DNA from: PVC group bacterium | GTDB taxonomy: Bacteria; Verrucomicrobiota; Kiritimatiellia; UBA8416; PXDI01 | NCBI GenBank assembly: GCA_003565095.1 | Contig: PXDI01000232.1 | Coordinates: 1 to 5,707 of the forward strand | DNA length: 5,707 nt | Direction: 5' to 3' | In this document: in pieces, positions 1-5,707 of the stretch | Position numbering within the stretch: position 1 is the stretch's first letter | Layout of the letters: every line of letters starts with the position of its first letter | Notes under the pieces: model-generated | Databases searched by the model: none | Seen by the model: only the letters and a program-made list of their open reading frames with translations | What the model was told of the DNA's origin: nothing | Translations under genes and position numbers: made by a program

Positions 1-2
1 TG

Positions 3-1592
3 CAATTACTGGGTGAGATTATGGATAATCCGGAAACGGATGGTCTGCGTACATTTAAGTGGCGCGTTTCGCTCTGGACGGATGCGGTAAAACGGATTAA
101 TCAAGACCGCCCCGATCAAAGCCGGATGTTTCTGGTTATGCACCGCAAGGCATCTCGCATGGATGCTGAGTTTGTTGGCAATTTTTTCAGCCGTGCCTAC
201 GAATTTGACGCCAAAAGAGATCACCAGGAAATGACGGACGATGATCTTTATGCCTTTTATGAGGAGTATAACCGTTCGCGGCTCCCGGCTGGTGAGCAGG
301 GGCCGTTTGGAGAACCGGTTTATTTTGAAAAAGAGATCCGGCAGCTTGCCGCCCGAATGGGGCGGCCGGATCCTTTTGCTGAGCGGAACACGCAGATGGA
401 TCCGGAAACACTGGAAGCGGACCGGCCTCTGACGGCCGGGCCGGCGGTCTTTTATGCCAGCCTGATTGAGCAACATACCGGTGAAGCGGCCGGGCGTCTG
501 CGTGTCAGGGGAATTCACTGCGACTATCTGGCCGTACACGATATCGACAACATGCTGATCATGCTTATACCCGTGTGGGAGTCTGGCAGTGAACCGGATA
601 TCGTGCGTTTGCCGGAACCGCATGATCCGCGAATGAGGTTGTATAATCTTTGGTTGAAGCTTGTGGCAGTTGACCGCAAATGGATTGTAATGCGTGCTTT
701 TTCCGCGTTTCCGGGTCGCGGTATTTTTTATGTGTGCCGCCGCGAAACGGGTGACTGGAATGAATATCTGGTTATGGATGATGCGGGAAGGACGGAGCAG
801 CGCATAGGAATGCCAAGAGAGAACGCTGTTTTGGGTATGAATCAACTGGATAGCATGCTTACGGGAAATATATTCTCTGCTTCGGGCATGTATCAAAGGG
901 ACAACCTGCTTGCGGGCAACATATTCTATGACGGGAATGGCAATGGCATTGCCGCACTGAATCTGGAGACGGGGGAATCGCGTTGGGTCAATAAGGCCTC
1001 GACCCACGGGCCGTTGGACGGCTTGGAGCAACCGCGCAGCCGCTCCAACACACCCCTGAATGCAGGTGGCGGTAAAATAGCTCTGCTTGATATCCGTACC
1101 GGCGGGCGGCGGAATCCTGACATGTTGAGTTTGCGCAAACATATTTTTGATCCATCCGTACCACAGTGGACCACGACGGAAAGCGATATATCAAAAATGG
1201 CCGAACATCATCGCCACCACACCAGGCACACCACATATCTGCTAAGGCGCTATCTGCATTACGGCGGGCTTGACGCCAATATTGTTTCGGTTGGAAACAA
1301 GCTGCTGATCGACACCGTTACCGGCGAAACCTCCGAATATCCGCCTGACTGGCGCGAGTTGAAACCGTTCATCTTCATGCATAATTATCCCTTCAGGCCT
1401 TTTGAAAGTCAAAATTCAAATGGGGAAATTGAGCTTGCCGTGGCGGATGACAAGCTTGCCATGCACAGAATCAGGTTTAGCGGGCTGCGTAATCCTCGTG
1501 CCATATATGCATGCGCCGTTCATGACGGGAAAGCTCTGTTTTACACATCATCACATTTCCAGGTGCTGAATCTTTTTGAAACCCCGGAGTAG
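3..1592 (+). CDS. Large secreted-type protein with C-terminal propeller-like domain, 5'-partial, paralog of the third gene
   Basis: I do not recognise a named family; function unknown. The frame is open to the left edge (codons QLLGEI precede the ATG at 21), and those residues already align with residues from about 593 of the 1108-residue protein at 2208-5534. The ATG at 21 is therefore internal, and about 590 N-terminal residues probably lie upstream. The visible 529 residues start with a helical stretch sharing the motif LAAR(M/L)xRPxPF with the paralog. A propeller-like C-terminal domain follows, with shared motifs VRLPEP, SAFPGRG, TG(D/E)WxEYL, RIGMP, PLNxGxGKI and (L/N)YGGxD. The block at 507-815 matches 4500-4808 at 58/103 residues without gaps (hand count). 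Recurring strand-TG-strand units (RETGDW, LETGES, VTGETSEYP) suggest propeller blades. Two oddities: a 17-residue tandem duplication at 834-935 and a histidine cluster at 1206-1229. Any signal peptide would be outside the window; export is inferred from the paralog. Stop is TAG at 1590-1592. Confidence 0.88.
   Translation, partial: QLLGEIMDNPETDGLRTFKWRVSLWTDAVKRINQDRPDQSRMFLVMHRKASRMDAEFVGNFFSRAYEFDAKRDHQEMTDDDLYAFYEEYNRSRLPAGEQGPFGEPVYFEKEIRQLAARMGRPDPFAERNTQMDPETLEADRPLTAGPAVFYASLIEQHTGEAAGRLRVRGIHCDYLAVHDIDNMLIMLIPVWESGSEPDIVRLPEPHDPRMRLYNLWLKLVAVDRKWIVMRAFSAFPGRGIFYVCRRETGDWNEYLVMDDAGRTEQRIGMPRENAVLGMNQLDSMLTGNIFSASGMYQRDNLLAGNIFYDGNGNGIAALNLETGESRWVNKASTHGPLDGLEQPRSRSNTPLNAGGGKIALLDIRTGGRRNPDMLSLRKHIFDPSVPQWTTTESDISKMAEHHRHHTRHTTYLLRRYLHYGGLDANIVSVGNKLLIDTVTGETSEYPPDWRELKPFIFMHNYPFRPFESQNSNGEIELAVADDKLAMHRIRFSGLRNPRAIYACAVHDGKALFYTSSHFQVLNLFETPE
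834..935 (+). repeat. Two tandem 51-bp in-frame units inside gene 1
   Basis: Unit 1 (834-884) encodes GMNQLDSMLTGNIFSAS and unit 2 (885-935) encodes GMYQRDNLLAGNIFYDG. By hand count 36 of 51 bases and 9 of 17 residues match. The paralog has one copy at the same place (GMYRSGNLISGNMFYDG), which matches unit 2 better. The repeat is exactly 17 codons and keeps the frame. The divergence between units indicates an old duplication kept under coding constraint, not a sequencing or assembly artefact. Confidence 0.85.
1586..1589 (+). promoter_or_regulatory. Ribosome binding site that decides the start of gene 2
   Basis: GGAG lies 7 bases before the ATG at 1597 and overlaps the last codons of gene 1 (CCG GAG TAG). 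The frame could be extended to a TTG at 1576, but that start has no such site and would place a charged PRSS stretch ahead of a ready-made signal peptide. The site therefore favours ATG 1597. Confidence 0.75.
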
Positions 1593-1596
1593 TATC

Positions 1597-2211
1597 ATGT
1601 CAAAGAATTACATATTATGTTGCATACTGCCATTGTTGGTCATGGCCGTTTCTGCAACTGGCTATGAAAGAGTCATGGAGGCATCATGGGACCAAAAGGT
1701 GTCCGAGCTGGATCATTTACGAAAATTTGAGAATCTATTATTTGGTGCAACACATTCCGAGGTTTTGGGATCGGGGGTGGTTCTGTCGGAAGTATGGACA
1801 TCTCCTGACTTCCGCATGCAGGGGTTTAAATACGAGGGATTTATGTTTGGCGGGGTACGTGACGACATTCCTTTACATGCATGGTTTTTTGACGATATGC
1901 TTTTTGCCGTCAGCATTGGCCCGGTATCCAAAGCTGCGCGAAATGATTTCGATGCTTACAAAAAAAGGTTTGTCGCCGAAATAGAGCCAAGGCGCATTTC
2001 AGGACAGGTTTCTCGAGGTTTTTCCCTTCACAGGTATGCTACAAGTCTCTTTGTGCTGGTTGAAAGACCTCGTTCGCTGGTCGTTCTGTCCAAACCGGCA
2101 GGCATGGCATATCTGGAATGGATGAAGTCGCTTGGCAGAAAAACAGTCAGAGATGAAGGATATCCTGATCTTCTGGCTATATCTATCGGGGAGTTTTCTT
2201 TCGCAAAATGA
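1597..2211 (+). CDS. Small secreted protein of unknown function (204 residues)
   Basis: No family recognised. The chosen ATG has GGAG 7 bases upstream and gives a typical Sec signal peptide: MSKNYIL, a hydrophobic core CCILPLLVMAV, and a likely signal peptidase I site after SA at residue 20. The cysteines at 8-9 lie too near the N-terminus, without a lipobox, to make it a convincing lipoprotein. The mature part has a charged helical start (about residues 23-50), then alternating strands with aromatic glycine-rich segments (MQGFKYEGFMFGG, LHAWFFDDMLFAVSIG), a lysine-rich helix (YKKRFVAEIEP), and a closing strand and helix (SLFVLVERPRSLVVL, YLEWMKSLG). This suggests a compact alpha+beta domain with no internal membrane segment. 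It begins 4 bases after the stop of gene 1 and overlaps the start of gene 3 by 4 bases. Position between two large paralogs and probable export suggest an envelope partner of those proteins; this is inference from context only. Confidence 0.85.
   Translation: MSKNYILCCILPLLVMAVSATGYERVMEASWDQKVSELDHLRKFENLLFGATHSEVLGSGVVLSEVWTSPDFRMQGFKYEGFMFGGVRDDIPLHAWFFDDMLFAVSIGPVSKAARNDFDAYKKRFVAEIEPRRISGQVSRGFSLHRYATSLFVLVERPRSLVVLSKPAGMAYLEWMKSLGRKTVRDEGYPDLLAISIGEFSFAK
2188..2193 (+). promoter_or_regulatory. Distant purine-rich ribosome binding site before gene 3
   Basis: GGGGAG lies 14 bases before the ATG at 2208, farther than the usual 5-10 bases, and nothing better lies closer. Together with the ATGA overlap this points to start by translational coupling, with ribosomes finishing gene 2 and re-initiating. 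That mechanism is inferred. Confidence 0.45.
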
Positions 2212-5200
2212 TTTTAATTCCGGCAAAAAATGACCGCATTTTTGTGTGTTTATGCGCAATGGTTGCGCTGGGTTGTGTCTGCCCGGTATTTGCCCAGCGC
2301 ATCGGCGTCATGGCCGACGAAGGGCATGAAGCAACCGCCACTATAGCGGAAGACAGGCTGGGCAACGTTGAGGGTATTGAAATTGTTGACCGTCAGTTGT
2401 TTGGTTTTGTTGATGAGTTGGCCGCGGGCGATGGGCTGAAGATAGACTCACAAATTGCCGCCGATGGACTGCTGCGATTTATGAATGTGACTCATGAAAA
2501 TGCCACAATCCCGGCAGTCTCGCTGACGATTATCAATCCCGGGGCTATGATCGTGCTTGAGTTACTGACCAATCAGGAACGGCGCGATGCATATGCTGAT
2601 CCTGTTAGATTTGCCGAATTGGGGCTGGATATTGTAAAAAACAATCGTCCCCGCCTACAGTCCGGCAACAAACTCATACCTGTTACTGTTTTATCCGTTG
2701 ATTATCGTGTTGCCGAGCTTAGTGTCTATTTACAGGAAGCACGACTACGGCAAATAATAGCTTTGAATCTTTTGCGTAACCCGCTACTGGCAGTATCCGA
2801 CCGGGAACGCATCAGGGATTTTGCATGGGATACAATGTTTACATCCGGCAGCTCGGGCGAGTTCTGGGAAGCTGCATGGCTTCTGCGGGTTACTGTGAAG
2901 CGGACAGAGGATGTCGCCAGCCTTCAGGCGGATATCAATCTGCATCGTTCGGATGGTTCCGGGAAACGTAACTTTGTTATTGCGGAACATAAGGGCACCC
3001 TGAATGAACTTGCTGAAGCGATTGCAGATGTGGTTACCGATGCGCTTACCGGGGAGCATGTCAGGGATTTGGATATGGATACCGGAAGTGAGGTGCAGGG
3101 CCTCGCCGCGCGGGCCGCGGCTATTCGTGTTTACGATCCGGCAAGAGCGGCAGAACTGGCTGAAGCGGCATGGATAATGGGACATCGTCGGTATATAAAC
3201 GGGCGGATAATGGTGGAAGCACGCTTGCAGAGGCTTATTGGACAGAAGCTTACACACTTTCCAGACAGCCGGGCACAACCACCTTATAGGATTCCTTTTA
3301 AGCAACACTGCTTTCGGCACAAATATGGGAGCGCCCCCAGTGCCGTTGTTATGGCGGAAGTGATAGATGAGCTTTGCGACCTTCACCGCGAAGTTCTGCG
3401 CAATCTTGACGAGGTGCGTCGTCACGGCGGATGGTGGTGGACAATGTCAAGCAATCCATACATCATTGGTTTGGCAATTCAATCTCAAGCACATACATTA
3501 GGTCTTTCCCAGGATATTCGTCGGCAGATGCTTGATAATGCTGTGTTGCTTAGTAAGCACAGAGATCACCTGCTTGGACGGCGGATGATGTTCGATCCCG
3601 GCCGCGAATGGTTCCGGCACCTGCACCTTGTGGCGCAGAATGCTGACGACTATATGGATTGGATAATACAATATATTGAAGAGCATCTCAACAATCCGCC
3701 ATTGGACATTTTATCCAGGTACCCAATCAATCATTTCCCCGCATGGACTGCTTTGTTGGTGCTCTTTTCAAACGAGCAGCCACCAGGCGCTCCCAAAAGA
3801 ATAGTTGTGCTATCTGATAATGAGAACGGCTCTTTTCAGCGACGTATACAAGAGTATCGTCAACTCCTTCTCAGTAGGGATGACATCGGATCGAAGTTGT
3901 CAACAGTATATATTGAGGCAAACGAAATGAACAGCCTGCCCGCCACCGAATCGCAATTGGCGGAAATGAATTTCAGACTCGAGAATCTTCTCGAAGAATG
4001 TTTCGTTGATTCAGAAAACAGGCTGCGCTTATACCTTTCTTTCTGGTCGCATATTGTTCGAACAGTAAATAAGGACCGGGAGAACAGGAGTCGATTATTA
4101 TTGAAAATGCATTTGCGGGCATTGCAACTTCCCCATGAGTTTTATGAGGCTTTTTTCGTAAGTTATTTTGGTTCTGCCTATATACTGAGAGATAATAAAC
4201 CCCATCGATATCTGACTGATGAGGATCTGTATTTGTTTTTTGAGGCATTTGATAAGTCGGGGCATGCTCCTCCGCCGGCGACCTATTCCAGCTCAAGTGT
4301 ACATCAATATTTTGATAGAGGACTTACTGACCTTGCTGCAAGACTTGAACGACCGCACCCGTTCCCTTCAAGGAGGGTCTCCGATGTGGAACCGGATGTG
4401 TCTGCAATTCCTGTTGCGAAAACGGGCAATCCGGTCTTTTATTATGATCTGATAGAGAAATATTCTGCACCTGATAAGCCTGTCAGCAATCTAAGTCTGG
4501 GAGGAATCTGCCGGCATTATATGTCTTTACATGACGTTAATAACATGCTGGTTCTGCTATTGCCGATCTGGAATGAAGCGGAACAGCCTGAAACGGTGCG
4601 ATTGCCTGAGCCCGCAAACGCTGAAGACAGACTATATTACCGCTGGCTGATGTTGCTGGCAGTTAATAATGATTGGCTGGTAATGCGGGCTGCCTCCGCT
4701 TTTCCCGGGCGCGGACTTTTCTTTGTTTACAACCGTAATACCGGGGAATGGCATGAATATCTGCCGATGGATGCGGCTGGACATACCGAAAACAGGATAG
4801 GCATGCCGGTGCCGATATTAACCGGCATGTATCGCAGCGGCAACCTGATATCCGGCAATATGTTTTATGATGGTCGCGGCAGGGGGTTGATGCAGCTTGA
4901 TTTGTTGACGGGGGCGGCACGGCTGATTAATCATCCATCGCAGCGCGGAGCGCTGGAAGGTATCGAACATCCACGCAGTTCTTCGAGTGTTCCGTTAAAT
5001 TCGGGAGAAGGGAAAATATCTCTGGTTGAAGTTGGACGTGGGGGCCGACAAAATCCCGATCTGCTTGAAATAATACACCATACATTTGATGCAGATACAT
5101 TGAAATGGCAGACCGTCCGTCATGACATATCGCAACATATGGACGACATTCTATATCACCATAACCCCGAGCTGGGATATAAGCCCTTCCTTAATTATGG

Positions 5201-5534
5201 CGGGCAAGATGTTAATTACGCTTCATTTGGAAGAAACATTTTGCTGGACACTATTACCGGTGAGTTACGGGAATATCCTTTGGAATGGCGGGAGGGGAGG
5301 ACGCGCCTTTTATTTATGCATAGGAAAAATTTCCGGCCTTCTCAAGAGCTTGATGAGAATGGCCAGATGAAGCTGGCGGTGCCGGGCAATGATATTTCAA
5401 GGCACGAGGTGGCGGTTGAAGGCCTGCATAATCCGCGAGAGCTTTACTCGTTGGTGTTCCGGGGAAACACAGCCGTTTTTTATACCGACCGGCACTATCA
5501 GGTGCTGGATATATCTCCGGCTATCAAAGATTAA
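2208..5534 (+). CDS. Large exported protein: signal peptide, two CsgG-like domains, helical middle, C-terminal propeller-like domain (1108 residues)
   Basis: Function unknown. Residues 1-29 form a Sec signal peptide (core IFVCLCAMVALGCVCPVFA, likely cut after A29). ALGC at 20-23 is only a poor lipobox. Residues about 30-150 and 156-281 look like two successive CsgG-like alpha/beta domains: each has a helix, then a strand ending in a DR motif (IEIVDRQLFGFVDEL with D61-R62; LAVSDRERIRDF with D198-R199), then a further helix and strands. Domain 2 opens with LIPVTVLSVDYR and ends in an amphipathic helix (ELAEAIADVVTDAL). Residues about 295-735 are mostly helical and TPR-like in feel, without a clean consensus, and include HGGWWW around residues 407-411. 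From about residue 741, strand-TG-strand units (TGEW at 845, LTGAA at 900, ITGELREYP at 1016) and aromatic glycine motifs suggest a beta-propeller. The C-terminal half is paralogous to gene 1. The start overlaps the gene 2 stop (ATGA, 2208-2211). Probable site of action is the periplasm or outer envelope. The domain calls are by eye; existence of the gene is much surer than the domains. Confidence 0.9.
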   Translation: MILIPAKNDRIFVCLCAMVALGCVCPVFAQRIGVMADEGHEATATIAEDRLGNVEGIEIVDRQLFGFVDELAAGDGLKIDSQIAADGLLRFMNVTHENATIPAVSLTIINPGAMIVLELLTNQERRDAYADPVRFAELGLDIVKNNRPRLQSGNKLIPVTVLSVDYRVAELSVYLQEARLRQIIALNLLRNPLLAVSDRERIRDFAWDTMFTSGSSGEFWEAAWLLRVTVKRTEDVASLQADINLHRSDGSGKRNFVIAEHKGTLNELAEAIADVVTDALTGEHVRDLDMDTGSEVQGLAARAAAIRVYDPARAAELAEAAWIMGHRRYINGRIMVEARLQRLIGQKLTHFPDSRAQPPYRIPFKQHCFRHKYGSAPSAVVMAEVIDELCDLHREVLRNLDEVRRHGGWWWTMSSNPYIIGLAIQSQAHTLGLSQDIRRQMLDNAVLLSKHRDHLLGRRMMFDPGREWFRHLHLVAQNADDYMDWIIQYIEEHLNNPPLDILSRYPINHFPAWTALLVLFSNEQPPGAPKRIVVLSDNENGSFQRRIQEYRQLLLSRDDIGSKLSTVYIEANEMNSLPATESQLAEMNFRLENLLEECFVDSENRLRLYLSFWSHIVRTVNKDRENRSRLLLKMHLRALQLPHEFYEAFFVSYFGSAYILRDNKPHRYLTDEDLYLFFEAFDKSGHAPPPATYSSSSVHQYFDRGLTDLAARLERPHPFPSRRVSDVEPDVSAIPVAKTGNPVFYYDLIEKYSAPDKPVSNLSLGGICRHYMSLHDVNNMLVLLLPIWNEAEQPETVRLPEPANAEDRLYYRWLMLLAVNNDWLVMRAASAFPGRGLFFVYNRNTGEWHEYLPMDAAGHTENRIGMPVPILTGMYRSGNLISGNMFYDGRGRGLMQLDLLTGAARLINHPSQRGALEGIEHPRSSSSVPLNSGEGKISLVEVGRGGRQNPDLLEIIHHTFDADTLKWQTVRHDISQHMDDILYHHNPELGYKPFLNYGGQDVNYASFGRNILLDTITGELREYPLEWREGRTRLLFMHRKNFRPSQELDENGQMKLAVPGNDISRHEVAVEGLHNPRELYSLVFRGNTAVFYTDRHYQVLDISPAIKD

Positions 5535-5554
5535 TCAGGGCAATCAACATTGTT

Positions 5555-5707
5555 CTATTCCCCGCAGATGATTTTTATGATTTCATCGCGAGCGGTTGGG
5601 GCCAGCAGTTTTTCGCGTACATCGGGTTTGCTGATGACGCGGCTGATTTCGGCCAGGTAGCTCATGTGCGGTCCGGCCAGCAGTGTGGATGAAACGGTCA
5701 GAATAAA
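5555..5707 (-). CDS. C-terminal end of a PTS EIIA type-2 (fructose/nitrogen-type) domain protein, 5'-partial
   Basis: Fifty codons and a TAG stop (complement of 5555-5557) run leftward from the right edge. The peptide begins FILTVSSTLLAG, continues HMSYLAEISRVISKPDVREKLL and ends DEIIKIICGE. This matches the final beta strand and two helices of the PtsN/fructose EIIA fold: a hydrophobic strand, then H-x-x-x-L-A-x-[IL]-S-x-x-[IL], then a D-V-R-E-K-L-L helix, then a short D-E-[IL] helix. In this family the domain accepts phosphate on a histidine from HPr or NPr for sugar uptake or regulation. That histidine lies upstream, outside the window. It may be a lone EIIA or a domain fused to the end of an antiporter or CBS protein; this cannot be told here. 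It converges on gene 3 with a 20-base gap and is probably unrelated to it. Confidence 0.7.
   Translation of the reverse strand, partial: FILTVSSTLLAGPHMSYLAEISRVISKPDVREKLLAPTARDEIIKIICGE

Noticed and set aside
6..1142. Long open frame of 378 codons on the - strand opposite gene 1
   Set aside because: It is antisense to a gene supported by paralogy with gene 3. Its translation is basic and proline/arginine-rich without recognisable motifs or a clear ribosome binding site. It is best explained by codon bias of the + strand gene.
1576..1596. TTG start extending gene 2 by seven codons
   Set aside because: ATG 1597 has GGAG at 7-base spacing and begins a clean signal peptide, whereas the TTG has neither.
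2226..2279. Lipoprotein signal in gene 3 (ALGC at residues 20-23)
   Set aside because: The position -3 residue is alanine and -2 is leucine, unlike the usual L-A/S-G/A-C. A better signal peptidase I site (VFA followed by Q) comes six residues later.
2784..3425. Open frame of 213 codons on the - strand opposite gene 3
   Set aside because: It lies wholly inside the coding region of gene 3 and its translation shows no domain or signal. I take it as a shadow frame.
5537..5556. Hairpin in the convergent gap (stem AGGGCAAT / ATTGTTCT with a CAAC loop) as a terminator
   Set aside because: Two of eight pairs are G-U on the + strand RNA and become mismatches on the other strand. The stem is weak and no T-run follows, so it does not qualify as an intrinsic terminator.

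Overview
The window carries an accessory block of three tightly packed + strand genes that reads as one operon, followed by the tail of an unrelated - strand gene that converges on it. No RNA gene, insertion sequence, CRISPR array or phage gene was seen. GC content looks close to 50% by eye. The organism cannot be fixed from the sequence. Large secreted proteins that combine CsgG-like, helical and propeller-like parts, next to a PTS EIIA type-2 domain protein, would fit a Gram-negative of the Planctomycetes-Verrucomicrobia-Chlamydiae group (Kiritimatiellota or Lentisphaerota). That is a low-confidence inference.

Region 1 (3-1592, +) is the C-terminal part of a large protein whose start lies upstream of the window. 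It is a clear paralog of the third gene: the two align from about residue 593 of gene 3 to both C-termini. One ungapped block of 103 residues is 58/103 identical by hand count. Gene 1 also carries a 17-codon tandem duplication that gene 3 lacks.

Region 2 (1597-2211, +) encodes a small secreted protein of 204 residues with a clean signal peptide and no recognised family. It starts 4 bases after the gene 1 stop.

Region 3 (2208-5534, +) encodes a 1108-residue exported protein that starts inside the stop codon of gene 2 (ATGA overlap). Its proposed layout is a signal peptide, two tandem CsgG-like alpha/beta domains, a long helical solenoid-like middle, and a C-terminal beta-propeller-like domain.

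Region 4 (5555-5707, -) is the last 50 codons of a protein ending in a PTS EIIA type-2 (fructose/nitrogen type) domain. It is separated from gene 3 by only 20 bases.

Working together: the three + strand genes have almost no intergenic space, so they are probably cotranscribed, and at least genes 2 and 3 are probably translationally coupled. Both full proteins visible at their N-termini (genes 2 and 3) are predicted to be exported, so the products probably act together in the periplasm or cell envelope. Their biochemical role is unknown. The arrangement of two divergent large paralogs around a small secreted protein is the main candidate for an undescribed system here.
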